Source of the DNA: DATGYC01 sp035298385
GTDB taxonomy: Bacteria; Bacillota; Sulfobacillia; Symbiobacteriales; Symbiobacteriaceae
DNA length: 18,633 nt
Assembly (NCBI GenBank): GCA_035298385.1
Contig: DATGYC010000307.1
Span: 1 to 18,633, forward strand
Reading direction: 5' to 3'
The position numbers and the translations under genes are program-made. Below the pieces are notes generated by a model. The model worked only from the letters and a program-made list of their open reading frames with translations. It was not told where the DNA came from and ran no database searches. Shown in pieces: positions 7,104-14,052 of this stretch (the stretch's first letter is position 1; every line of letters begins with the position of its first letter).

Positions 7104-7322
7104 ATGCAGTCCATCATTCTCTACACCCTCTCCACCTGCCCGACCTGCCAAAAGGCTCGTGAAGGCCTCAAGGCTGAGGGAATTCAGTTCGAGGAGCGGG
7201 TCATCGACGACTCGGTCCAGTTCCAGAGCGAGGTCGAGCAACTCTCGAACCAGTTCACCGTCCCCGTGCTCGTCCATCCGGACGGCCGGGTCGAGGTCGG
7301 CTATAAGGGCGAGTATGGGTGA
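7104..7322 (+). CDS. Glutaredoxin-like thioredoxin-fold protein
   Basis: This 72-residue protein has the compact glutaredoxin/NrdH fold. The redox motif CPTC is at residues 12-15 after a short first strand (SIILYTLST). The cis-proline motif TVPVLV is at 53-58, followed by a GRVEVGY turn. It probably reduces or exchanges small disulfides in the cytosol; the partner is unknown. The frame opens at 7080, but AAAGGAGGGA lies between that ATG and the one at 7104, which marks 7104 as the start. No ribonucleotide reductase gene is adjacent. The proline between the cysteines is typical of glutaredoxins, though the family name here does not prove glutathione use. Confidence 0.86.
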   Translation: MQSIILYTLSTCPTCQKAREGLKAEGIQFEERVIDDSVQFQSEVEQLSNQFTVPVLVHPDGRVEVGYKGEYG

Positions 7323-7336
7323 ATGTTCTAGTCCTG

Positions 7337-7355
7337 GAAAGGCGGTCTGCCTTTC
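7337..7355 (+). terminator. Weak hairpin after the glutaredoxin-like gene
   Basis: GAAAGGC (7337-7343) pairs with GCCTTTC (7349-7355) across GGTCT, a 7-bp stem 14 bases after the stop. The following bases (GGTCTATGCCTT) have no strong T run, so termination would be inefficient. Confidence 0.35.
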
Positions 7356-7399
7356 GGTCTATGCCTTGCGGTCCATACCAACCTGGACGCATGCAACGG

Positions 7400-7452
7400 T
7401 AGAATAGCGGTAAGACTACGCGAAGGGTCGTCCCCCGGTGGACGACCCTTCG
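7400..7452 (+). promoter_or_regulatory. Candidate -10 element and 13-bp stem-loop in the degV leader
   Basis: TAGAAT (7400-7405) matches five of six -10 bases but lacks a clear -35 hexamer. Sixteen bases later CGAAGGGTCGTCC (7421-7433) pairs perfectly with GGACGACCCTTCG (7440-7452) around CCCGGT. There is no T tract, so the hairpin is more likely a 5' leader structure of the DegV gene than a terminator, but a terminator for the upstream gene is possible. The ribosome-binding site before 7479 (AGAAGG) is weak and distant. Confidence 0.45.
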
Positions 7453-7478
7453 TCGCATGAGAAGGTTGGTGTCAGTCC

Positions 7479-8306
7479 ATGACGGTTCAGATCGTCACCG
7501 ACTCCGCGTCGGACTTATCCCCGGCGCTGGCGAGCCAGTATGGCATCCACGTTGCGCCGCTCCATGTTCAGTTTGGCGATGAGACCTTTGCGGATGGCCG
7601 CACGATCTCGCCCGAGCTCTTCTACCAGAAGATGCGGGCGTCGAAGGAGCTCCCTAAGACCTCGCAGCCGACGCCGCATGACATGATGACGGCCTACCGA
7701 GAGGCGCTCCAGGCCGGGCCGGTCATCGGTATCCACGTCTCGTCCAAGCTCTCGGGTACATACCAGACGGCTGTCATGACGGCAGGGATGGTCCACCAGT
7801 CGATCGAGGTCTTCGACTCGCTGAGCGGCTCGGGCGGTCTCGCCAAGATGGCGGTCACGGCCGCCCAGATGGCGCAGGCCGGCGCTACCGTCCAAGAGAT
7901 CCTGGCCGGACTGGAGCAGATGCGGGCGACGACGCAGGTCCTGGTGGGTCTGAACACCCTGGAGAACGCGGTCAAGGGTGGCCGTGTCAGCCCGCTGGCC
8001 GGCTTCGCGGCGACCCTGCTGGGGGTCAAGCCGATCGTCCACGTGAAGGATGGACTAGTGATCCCCTTCGATAAGGTGCGTGGGCGTGGTCGGATGATCG
8101 ATCGGCTGGTCGAGGTGGCGGCAGAGCGGTGCCAGGATTGGTCGGGGCGCCTGGTCTGGGTCAACCATGGCCTCGCTGAGGCGGAGGCGCAGGCCCTGGC
8201 GGAGCGGATTCGCCAGGAGTTCCGGCCCAAGGAGGTCTTCGTCGGCCCGATTGGGGCTGCGATTGGGACCTATGCGGCTGAAGGGGCGATGGCCCTTTCG
8301 TTCTAA
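7479..8306 (+). CDS. DegV family fatty-acid-binding protein
   Basis: DegV/FakB-type proteins bind one fatty acid; in several Gram-positive bacteria they present exogenous fatty acid to the kinase FakA. The 275 residues cover both domains. Motifs are IVTDSASDLSP at the N-terminus, KTSQPTP at 60-66, SSKLSGTYQTA at 88-98 (fatty-acid carboxylate contacts in the family), and LNTLENAVKGGRVSPLAG leading into LLGVKPIVHV. No fakA-like gene is next to it. The ATG at 7479 lacks a strong ribosome-binding site, and a 13-bp hairpin precedes it. The number and specificity of fatty acids cannot be inferred. Confidence 0.93.
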   Translation: MTVQIVTDSASDLSPALASQYGIHVAPLHVQFGDETFADGRTISPELFYQKMRASKELPKTSQPTPHDMMTAYREALQAGPVIGIHVSSKLSGTYQTAVMTAGMVHQSIEVFDSLSGSGGLAKMAVTAAQMAQAGATVQEILAGLEQMRATTQVLVGLNTLENAVKGGRVSPLAGFAATLLGVKPIVHVKDGLVIPFDKVRGRGRMIDRLVEVAAERCQDWSGRLVWVNHGLAEAEAQALAERIRQEFRPKEVFVGPIGAAIGTYAAEGAMALSF

Positions 8307-8312
8307 ATAGAT

Positions 8313-8344
8313 CGGGCGCCCTCGCCGGCTGGCGGGGGCGCCCG
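8313..8344. terminator. Hairpin terminator between convergent genes
   Basis: CGGGCGCCC (8313-8321) pairs with GGGCGCCCG (8336-8344) and CGCC with GGCG, with a T-G wobble between them, giving a 14-pair stem and a four-base loop. The tail TCTCATCTTTA is only moderately T-rich. It separates degV from the convergent reverse gene ending at 8353. Confidence 0.75.
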
Positions 8345-8352
8345 TCTCATCT

Positions 8353-9246
8353 TTAGGGACTCTTCGGTGCGACGCCGGAGGGCCGGTAGATATCCGTCCC
8401 GTCAAAGCGAATCTGCGGACCGAACCGACTCCAGGAGGCGCTCGGATCAGCCGGGCTCCCCAAGGAGGCCGCAGCCCGGACCTCTACAGTCGGCTGACCG
8501 AGGCCAGTCGTCCCGGCCAGGTAGCGCACGACCAGGAAGCGGCCATCTGCAAGCGGGGTGACCTCGCTGGGGAGCGCCCAACTCGGGACCGAGGCCCGGG
8601 TCTCGACCAGCGCCCAACTAAGAGCGAACCGGTCGGTCTGCATGGGGTTGAGGACGAGGGTAGCCGCGGCCTGTAGCCAGTGTTGTAGGGCCGCCGGGTC
8701 CCGCCGTAGGGTGGCCTCCCAAGACATGTACTGCTCGACGGAGAGCATGCCCACCAGTGAGACCGAGTTATCTGCATTGCGCATCTGCTGGTACTCCAGC
8801 CCCGAGATCAAGGCGATGCCAGTCCAGTCACTCTGAAGGGCCGTCCTGGCATCCCCGATCGTGGTGATGGTTGGTCGACCAGGATTGGTCACGGTGTAGA
8901 TCTGGTCGGGATTGGGGTGGCCGGCGACCGGGCCATTGCTCGTTGTGGGCTTGGTCGGCGGATCGGTCACGACCGCGGGGGTTGGCTCGCTGGGCTCCAC
9001 GTGGGCGGGGCTTAACGTCGCCGTCTCAAGCGGTAGTGTCGGTTGGGGGCTGGTGGCGGCGCTGTTGCCCTTGGGGGTGGGCGCCCCCGCCTGAACTGGC
9101 GTCTGTTGGCTTGGCGCCGGGCGCCCCAGCAGGCGATAGTGGGCCAGACCCATGCCGGCGACGAAGCCGAGGGAGAGGGCGAGGGGCAGGATCGCCGGTA
9201 GGACCCAGAAGGGGAGACCCCGGCGAGTAGGTAGGGCAGCAGACAA
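8353..9246 (-). CDS. Membrane-anchored Pro/Thr-rich protein of unknown function
   Basis: This 297-residue protein is not recognised. After a short Arg-containing N-terminus there is one hydrophobic helix at about 10-32 (LPAILPLALSLGFVAGMGLA). A low-complexity Pro/Thr/Ala linker runs to about residue 120. A folded C-terminal domain follows, with DARTALQSDWTGIALISG and WLQAAATLVLNPMQTDRF. The topology suggests an extracytoplasmic domain on a wall- or periplasm-spanning stalk. The frame is open to 9591, but AAAGGAGG lies seven bases before an in-frame TTG at 9246, and sequence upstream reads as non-coding. It is divergent from the Wzy-like gene, so both may belong to one cell-surface function; that link is inference. 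Confidence 0.75.
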   Translation of the reverse strand: MSAALPTRRGLPFWVLPAILPLALSLGFVAGMGLAHYRLLGRPAPSQQTPVQAGAPTPKGNSAATSPQPTLPLETATLSPAHVEPSEPTPAVVTDPPTKPTTSNGPVAGHPNPDQIYTVTNPGRPTITTIGDARTALQSDWTGIALISGLEYQQMRNADNSVSLVGMLSVEQYMSWEATLRRDPAALQHWLQAAATLVLNPMQTDRFALSWALVETRASVPSWALPSEVTPLADGRFLVVRYLAGTTGLGQPTVEVRAAASLGSPADPSASWSRFGPQIRFDGTDIYRPSGVAPKSP

Positions 9247-9292
9247 AGGGGCCCCTCCTTTCGGATGGCCGTTTTCCCCCTTGCTTCGCCGT

Positions 9293-9322
9293 TTGACTGT
9301 GTCATCCCTCTTCCCGTAGCAG
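9293..9322 (+). promoter_or_regulatory. Weak candidate promoter for the Wzy-like gene
   Basis: TTGACT (9293-9298) is five of six to the -35 consensus and is followed after 18 bases by TAGCAG (9317-9322), a poor -10. It would start transcription about 27 bases before the ATG at 9356. The gene lacks a clear Shine-Dalgarno site. Confidence 0.3.
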
Positions 9323-9355
9323 GCATCTGGGCGGTGATGCAGAATTCTTTTAGCC

Positions 9356-11242
9356 ATGCGCAGAAGTACGCGGGTTGGCGTGGGTTTGGTAGCCTTGGCA
9401 GTGGCGAGCGCCGTCGCGTTGGATGGGCTATATGCACCGTGGGCGGCGGCAGGTGCCGGCGCCCTGATCGGGCTCTGCCTACCGGTCTGGCAGCGGGCGC
9501 CCCTTCGATTGCATGGGGTTGAGTGGTTAGGTGGGGCGCTTCTACTGGGGGGCGCCCTCCTTTCGCTGGGTCGGGCCGTGCAGCCCAGCATGGCCGTCTG
9601 GGGGCCGCTCCTGCTCTTGGGTGGGCTGGTCGGGCTTCTGGCCGGGCGGCTCTTAGCCCAGCGGGAGGCGCTCGCCCTGCTCTTGCCCGCCCTCGCCCTC
9701 CTGCCGGCGGGGCTGGTCCTGCACGGTCTCTGGCTCCTGCAGACCGGGGCGGTCCACCAGTCGGGGCGCCTAGCGGGCGCGCTTGGTTACCCGATCGCCC
9801 TCGGGGCGACGGGGCTGGTTGGGCTGGCGGTAGGCGGGGTCAAGGAGCGGTCCGCCCTCTGGTCGATCGGTCTCTACGGCAGCGGGCTAGCCCTCTTCCT
9901 GAGCGGCTCCCGGGGGCTGTGGGTGGCAGCCGTTGTCACCCTGCTCGCCCTCTTGGTGGGGCGCCCGCACTGGTGGCGGCGGCTCTTCCTGCCCCTGCTA
10001 ACGGCGGGAGCCATCGGTCTCTGGGCGGCGCCTTTGGTGGCGGTGCGGGCGCCCCTCCCGGCCCTCCTGTGGTGCCTGGGAGGCGGCCTCTTTCTCGAGG
10101 TGGCACGGGGCAGGTGGGTCGGGGCGAGGGTGGCACTAGGTAGGTGGATCTGGGCGATCGTGCCGCTCTTGGTCGGTCTGTTTGCGCAGCCGGGCTGGGC
10201 CTGGCTGCTGGGGCGGTCTCAACTCCCCGGCACCGAGAGCGCCTCGGTGGAGCGGCTCACCTTCCTGCGAGATGCCTGGCCACTTGTGCTCCATCACCCG
10301 TTGGGGCAAGGCTTTCGGGCCTGGGCCACGCTCCAACTAACGGCGGCCTCGTATCCGTACTGGACCGGGGAGGTCCACAGCGCCCTGATGGATCTGCTAC
10401 TTAGTTGGGGCTGGTTGGGCGGCGTTGGCCTCCTCCTCCTGCTGGCCCGCCTCTGGTGGGGCGCCTGGGCGCTCCGCCAGGCGGATGATACACGCTTCGC
10501 CCTGGTGGTGGGGGTGGGTGGTCTCGCCCTGCATGGGCTGGTCGACTGGACGCTCTCCTATGGCCTCTTCGCTGGACTGGTCGCCCTGGGACTGGGATTG
10601 GTGTCACCGGGCGCCCCCCAGGGGGAGGCGGCCGTGCAGTCACGGTTCGCCCTGACTCGACCGGTGGTCGCCCTGCTGGGCGGACTGCTGGCGGCGGGCG
10701 CCCTCTTCCTGGGCGCCGGGGAGTGGGCGGCGAGTGCGGCCCGCAGCGCCCTGCGTCAGGGCGCCATCGCCAAGGCGCTGGACCAGGCCGCGCTGGCTCA
10801 GCAGTTGGCGCCCTGGCATGAGGAGGGCTGGGCGGTGCAAGGAGAGGCACTACGGGCGAGTGGGAGGCCGCAAGCGGCGGTTCCAGCCCTGGAGCGGGCC
10901 GTGCACGCGGCGCCCCTGGAGCCCTGGTACGAGAGGCAGTTGGCGGAGGCCCGCTTCGCCAGCGGGGACGAGGCAGGCGGGCTCCTGGCCTATCAGGCGA
11001 TGGCCCGGCGCCAACCCTGGGCGCCGGAGGCCTACGACCGGGCCCTTACCGCCCATCTGGAGCGCTTCCTGAGCGCTACCCTGCGCCATGATGAGCAGAT
11101 GGCGGCCCAGGCCGTTGCCGGTGGGCGCCTCTTGCTCGCCCAGTTGGACGCACAGAAGGCGAAGGTGCCGCCGGGGGCGCCCCGGCAGTGGCAGGCACCG
11201 GACTCCGCCACGATCCGTAAAGCCCGGGAGCTCTTCCGGTAA
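9356..11242 (+). CDS. O-antigen ligase/Wzy-like polytopic protein with TPR-like C-terminus
   Basis: This 628-residue protein has about a dozen hydrophobic segments over residues 1-455 and a soluble, alanine-rich helical tail (460-628) that resembles tetratricopeptide repeats, for example AVPALERAVHAAPLEPWYERQL. The O-antigen ligase/polymerase superfamily signatures are FLSGSRGLW at 181-189 and the extracytoplasmic loop HHPLGQGFRAW...GEVHSALMDLLLSWGWLG, with His341 in the expected place. Members polymerise or ligate undecaprenyl-linked glycans; Gram-positive members with TPR tails may attach glycans to proteins or wall. Substrate is unknown, and no glycosyltransferases are adjacent. The ATG at 9356 is the longest sensible start although it lacks a Shine-Dalgarno site. 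GC content is higher than the window average, mainly through Leu and Ala codons. Confidence 0.85.
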   Translation: MRRSTRVGVGLVALAVASAVALDGLYAPWAAAGAGALIGLCLPVWQRAPLRLHGVEWLGGALLLGGALLSLGRAVQPSMAVWGPLLLLGGLVGLLAGRLLAQREALALLLPALALLPAGLVLHGLWLLQTGAVHQSGRLAGALGYPIALGATGLVGLAVGGVKERSALWSIGLYGSGLALFLSGSRGLWVAAVVTLLALLVGRPHWWRRLFLPLLTAGAIGLWAAPLVAVRAPLPALLWCLGGGLFLEVARGRWVGARVALGRWIWAIVPLLVGLFAQPGWAWLLGRSQLPGTESASVERLTFLRDAWPLVLHHPLGQGFRAWATLQLTAASYPYWTGEVHSALMDLLLSWGWLGGVGLLLLLARLWWGAWALRQADDTRFALVVGVGGLALHGLVDWTLSYGLFAGLVALGLGLVSPGAPQGEAAVQSRFALTRPVVALLGGLLAAGALFLGAGEWAASAARSALRQGAIAKALDQAALAQQLAPWHEEGWAVQGEALRASGRPQAAVPALERAVHAAPLEPWYERQLAEARFASGDEAGGLLAYQAMARRQPWAPEAYDRALTAHLERFLSATLRHDEQMAAQAVAGGRLLLAQLDAQKAKVPPGAPRQWQAPDSATIRKARELFR

Positions 11243-11251
11243 GAGACGAAC

Positions 11252-11280
11252 GAAGCCGCCAGGGGTTGCCTGGCGGCTTC
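11252..11280. terminator. Hairpin terminator between convergent genes
   Basis: GAAGCCGCCAGG (11252-11263) pairs perfectly with CCTGGCGGCTTC (11269-11280) around GGTTG, a 12-bp stem nine bases after the stop of the Wzy-like gene. The reverse gene ends at 11296 on the other side, so it may stop both transcripts. Neither flank has a long T run. Confidence 0.78.
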
Positions 11281-11295
11281 ACTCATGCAGAGGAG

Positions 11296-11727
11296 CTAGT
11301 GGACCCAGCGGGACTCCTCCTCGCTCTCGTCGGCCCAGTCACACTCGACAGCGAACTGTGACCCGGGCAGGACGGCCTGCAGCTTACCAGCGACCTCCCC
11401 GCGCAACAGTTGATCCAGCGGCGCTGGGATCTGATCGGCGCCCAATCCATCCTCGCGGATCGCGGAGAGAGTGATCCCCTCCTCGCCCAGGGCCCAGTCG
11501 GTCCGGTGGCAGAGCTCCTGTAGCTCTCCGGGCGAGGCGCTCGACTCACCCGCCACGACGGCGCAGAGCCAGTCCGGCTCCGCCCCGTTGCCGGGCAGAC
11601 GCAGGACATCCGAGAAGGTATCGATATTCGCCTCCGCGCCAAAGGAACGGAGCATGTGGACGGCTTGGACCAGGCGCCCGACCCCACCGTTCTCATCAAC
11701 CATCAGACCAAAGTAGACCCTACACAT
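11296..11727 (-). CDS. Orphan acidic cytosolic protein opposite the small-gene cassette
   Basis: This 143-residue protein is not recognised. It has no signal peptide or membrane segment and is acidic, ending CDWADESEEESRWVH. It begins MCRVYFGLMVDENGGVGRL and contains several cysteines (CRV, WLCAV, ELCHR, VECDW). The frame opens at 11838, but the ATG at 11727 has a GGAGAGGAG site just upstream and the extension overlaps the start of the divergent gene. It reads away from the five-gene cassette across a 98-base gap that must hold both promoters. The arrangement is that of a divergent regulator or accessory gene, but no DNA-binding motif is visible. Confidence 0.7.
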   Translation of the reverse strand: MCRVYFGLMVDENGGVGRLVQAVHMLRSFGAEANIDTFSDVLRLPGNGAEPDWLCAVVAGESSASPGELQELCHRTDWALGEEGITLSAIREDGLGADQIPAPLDQLLRGEVAGKLQAVLPGSQFAVECDWADESEEESRWVH

Positions 11728-11825
11728 CGCTTCCGCGCTCCTCTCCTGCTGATTGTGCCCATGTGCGTGTCGATCGATACAGGTTGATGACATAGGATGG
11801 CAGGAGGGGAGGAGGCTGAGCTGCG

Positions 11826-12257
11826 ATGGCGGAGTCACCGTTTACCGGCTCGTTGGGCCAGTCTGAGGCGGCTTTCACCGGCCCGGTTGGCGGGGCCGAG
11901 GAGGCCTTTACCGGCCCCCTGAGTGAGTCCGAATCGCTACTTGGGCCGGACGGAGCCTCCATCTATGACCCCGAGTACGGCACGAACGGGAATCCAATCG
12001 GGCCGGATTCAAAGTTCAACCGCGAGGGCGCCCCCATCGCCGTGCTCGGTGGCGTCTTCTCGAATGGGCTACCGCTCGGCGGGCCGTTCTCGCAGTTCTT
12101 CCGTAGTACCGGCCCGCTTCCGTTTACCGTCTTCGAGTCCACCACCACCTCGTCGGGCCCCATTGGGGGGTTCCTGGTTGGGAGCGAGGGCGTTGAACTT
12201 CAGTTTGGACCGGCGATACTCCCCTTTGCGCCCCCCATCGGCGAGATTTTGGGTTGA
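11826..12257 (+). CDS. Cassette gene 1: Gly/Pro-rich protein with FTGP repeats
   Basis: This 143-residue protein is not recognised. The N-terminus holds three tandem copies of an FTG-centred unit of about 11-12 residues: SPFTGSLGQSE, AAFTGPVGGAEE and AFTGPLSESES. The rest is rich in Gly, Pro, Ser and Phe, with no cysteine, charged core or membrane helix, for example VLGGVFSNGLPLGGPF and LQFGPAILPFAPPIGEIL. The composition suits a structural, surface or self-assembling protein rather than an enzyme; that is inference. The ATG at 11826 follows GAGGAGG by ten bases. It opens a run of five same-strand genes with gaps of 14-28 bases. Confidence 0.68.
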   Translation: MAESPFTGSLGQSEAAFTGPVGGAEEAFTGPLSESESLLGPDGASIYDPEYGTNGNPIGPDSKFNREGAPIAVLGGVFSNGLPLGGPFSQFFRSTGPLPFTVFESTTTSSGPIGGFLVGSEGVELQFGPAILPFAPPIGEILG

Positions 12258-12278
12258 TCGAGATCTAGGTGGGAGGCG

Positions 12279-12488
12279 ATGGCGATCTACTACCCGACTG
12301 GCGCCTATCTGAACTGGGCCTTGGCCGGACCCTGCTCTCCATACTGGGGCGGCTTTGGTCACTTCGCCCTGCCAGCTGCCAACGGGGCGGGCTTCTTCTT
12401 CCCGGCCTACACATTCCCATTCGATCTGCAGAGTGCGGAGTTCTTTGCCAAGAAGGCCGGGTTCATCGGGCCTAGCCCGATCGCATAG
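12279..12488 (+). CDS. Cassette gene 2: small aromatic-rich protein
   Basis: This 69-residue protein is not recognised. It is rich in Phe, Tyr, Trp, Ala and Gly (AIYYPTGAYLNWALAGP, GGFGHFALP, GAGFFFPAYTFPFDL) with very few charges until a short FAKKAGF segment near the C-terminus, and ends GPSPIA. No segment is a convincing membrane helix because of repeated Gly and Pro. It has one cysteine (GPCSPYW). AGGTGG lies six bases before the ATG at 12279. Position 21 bases after gene 1 and before three more small genes is the main reason to accept it as coding. Its aromatic/Gly composition is similar in feel to gene 1. Confidence 0.6.
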   Translation: MAIYYPTGAYLNWALAGPCSPYWGGFGHFALPAANGAGFFFPAYTFPFDLQSAEFFAKKAGFIGPSPIA

Positions 12489-12516
12489 AGTTAACGAGCG
12501 AAGGGGGGCGGGCCTG

Positions 12517-12816
12517 ATGGCGCAGGTAACCAGCCAGTCCCTAGAGCAACTCTTGACGGCGACGGCGGCTGCGGTCGGACGGGCGATCGACAAGACGAAC
12601 AACAACCCGCCCAGCCCTGTCGCTCTGATTGAGTTCACCACGGAGATCTCATACGTAGCCCAGTACCAGCCGATCGATTCGTTCGATGTGATGCTGAACA
12701 TCGCCTACCTCGATCCCCGCGAGAAGTTGCTCTACAACCTAGGCGATCAGTACGGGGTTCGGTTCCGCCTCTTCTTCCGACCGGTGCCGCGTGAGGTGCT
12801 GGTGCCGCCGACTTAG
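12517..12816 (+). CDS. Cassette gene 3: small protein of the LLTAT-GR family
   Basis: This 99-residue protein is not recognised. An N-terminal helix LEQLLTATAAAVGRA (9-23) is followed by a polar Asn/Pro loop and then probable strands (EFTTEISYVAQY, FDVMLNIAYL, GVRFRLFFRPV), ending VPREVLVPPT. The helix shares nine of sixteen positions with cassette gene 4 and the last four residues, VPPT, are identical between the two. The ATG at 12517 follows AAGGGGGG. There is no cysteine, signal peptide or membrane segment. A helix plus beta layout recalls small proteins annotated only as DUFs, such as DUF2589, but I cannot confirm any link. Confidence 0.7.
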   Translation: MAQVTSQSLEQLLTATAAAVGRAIDKTNNNPPSPVALIEFTTEISYVAQYQPIDSFDVMLNIAYLDPREKLLYNLGDQYGVRFRLFFRPVPREVLVPPT

Positions 12817-12841
12817 GCCTGGGTCTGAGGGGGGAGTCTAG

Positions 12842-13135
12842 GTGACCCGTGTCCGTGACTTGGTCAGTCTGCTGACCGCAACCGGGGTGGCGATTGGGCG
12901 TTCAAACGGGGGCCTCACCCTCGGGAATCTACCGACGATCCTGCAGACCTGTGAGGCGACCGTCAACCTATTCGCACCCATTCGAGTCTCGTTGACGGCT
13001 GACACCTTGCTGCTTGAGGAACCGGACTCCCTTAACCTCCAGATCCTGTCCGTGCTCGGACTGGACCTGCCAAGCCTCTCGATCACGGCGACCTACATTG
13101 CGGTACCCTCCCTCGTCCCCGTGCCGCCAACCTAA
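12842..13135 (+). CDS. Cassette gene 4: paralogue of cassette gene 3
   Basis: This 97-residue protein is not recognised by itself, but it is a relative of gene 3. It starts TRVRDLVSLLTATGVAIGRSN, shares LLTAT, A and GR with gene 3 in the same spacing, and ends VPSLVPVPPT. The remainder alternates hydrophobic and polar residues as in beta strands (EATVNLFAPIRVSLTADTLL, LSITATYIAV). The GTG at 12842 is preceded by GGGGGGAG. The gap to gene 3 is 25 bases and to gene 5 is 14 bases. Diverged tandem duplication is the simplest explanation. Function is unknown. Confidence 0.7.
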   Translation: MTRVRDLVSLLTATGVAIGRSNGGLTLGNLPTILQTCEATVNLFAPIRVSLTADTLLLEEPDSLNLQILSVLGLDLPSLSITATYIAVPSLVPVPPT

Positions 13136-13149
13136 GTGGAGGTGGCTCC

Positions 13150-13968
13150 GTGGAACCGATTCTTGGCCCCGGCGGACGCTACCGTCTCCGACTCGAGCTC
13201 CTGCAGGAAGCTGGAAATACTACATATCGGCGGCGGCCTGCCAGCGAGTGTCGCAGTCAGGGCGCCGAGTGGCTCTGCCTGTTCGGGGAGGATGGGACCG
13301 CCCGACTCACCCTCGGGGAGGGCGGGATCACCCTCCATACCCTGGGTCTGGCTCAGGGTGGGCCGGTGGTCCTTCAGGCCGAGGTGGAGGCCGGGCCGGA
13401 GGCGCCCGGGTGGCTCCCCTCCTGCGCCACCTTGCGCCTCTTTGAGGGAGACAGGCAGGCCGCGGCAGCCCTGCGGGACCGCTTTATCCCCTTGCCCGGA
13501 GCGGTAGAGCCGGAGGTGGCAGGGGCATTGCCCCTTGACCAGCTCTTCCTTGCCGTCGGGCGATCGGTCGCCCGGGCCAATCGCGCCCTGGTGGAGATCG
13601 AGAGCCCGGGCGGGACAGCCCTGGTCACCACCGTCACGGTCAGCATCGCGATCGATTCGCTGGCCGTCGAACGCGGGCGGGCGTTGGTCAAGCCGTCGAC
13701 CGGGCAGGCGGCGGCGCCCCAGGTCACCGTGGGGAACGGAGCGACCATGGCCGGTGGCCAGCCCTCGCCGAGTCGACCCACGCCCCCGGCGCCGCAACAA
13801 CCGATCACATGGCCCCCGACTGCGGGGGTTGCCGCCCAGACGACGCCGCAGCCGAATGGGACCGTCAGGCAGGTGACGGGTGCGGAGCCTCAGACCGGGC
13901 AATCAGGGTCTACTTCCTTTGTCCAGTTCACGCTCGCCCTGGCGCCCGGAGCATCACGAGATCCGTAA
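13150..13968 (+). CDS. Cassette gene 5: three-part protein carrying the cassette motif
   Basis: This 272-residue protein is not recognised. Residues 1-115 form a probable beta-rich domain (RYRLRLELLQEAG, GITLHTLGL, PVVLQAEVEA, ATLRLFEGD). Residues 128-175 repeat the cassette pattern: LDQLFLAVGRSVARAN followed by strands ALVTTVTVSIAIDSLAV. Residues 185-250 are a Pro/Thr/Gln-rich linker, and the end returns to a strand-like FVQFTLALAP. The GTG at 13150 has GGAGGTG six bases upstream and follows gene 4 by 14 bases. It joins the shared motif to an extra N-terminal domain, so it may be a hub or cap of an assembly; this is inference. No terminator is evident after it. Confidence 0.7.
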   Translation: MEPILGPGGRYRLRLELLQEAGNTTYRRRPASECRSQGAEWLCLFGEDGTARLTLGEGGITLHTLGLAQGGPVVLQAEVEAGPEAPGWLPSCATLRLFEGDRQAAAALRDRFIPLPGAVEPEVAGALPLDQLFLAVGRSVARANRALVEIESPGGTALVTTVTVSIAIDSLAVERGRALVKPSTGQAAAPQVTVGNGATMAGGQPSPSRPTPPAPQQPITWPPTAGVAAQTTPQPNGTVRQVTGAEPQTGQSGSTSFVQFTLALAPGASRDP

Positions 13969-14052
13969 CGTTCTTCCGAACTCCGTATCATTCGGGGCGC
14001 CCGTGTCGTCTGAATGGGGCATGGCTTTGCAGAAAGTGAGTGAGACGCAGCA

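Noticed and set aside
9247..9591. N-terminal extension of the reverse Pro/Thr-rich protein
   Set aside because: It overlaps the start of the divergent Wzy-like gene and ignores the AAAGGAGG placed before the TTG at 9246.
11826..13968. Gas-vesicle, contractile-injection or phage-tail identity for the cassette
   Set aside because: None of the recognisable markers (GvpA-type helix, sheath, tube, baseplate or ATPase) is present.
13969..14052. Terminator after the cassette
   Set aside because: Only a 5-bp arm pair and a GGGCGCCC palindrome are visible, with no T run; not enough for a call.
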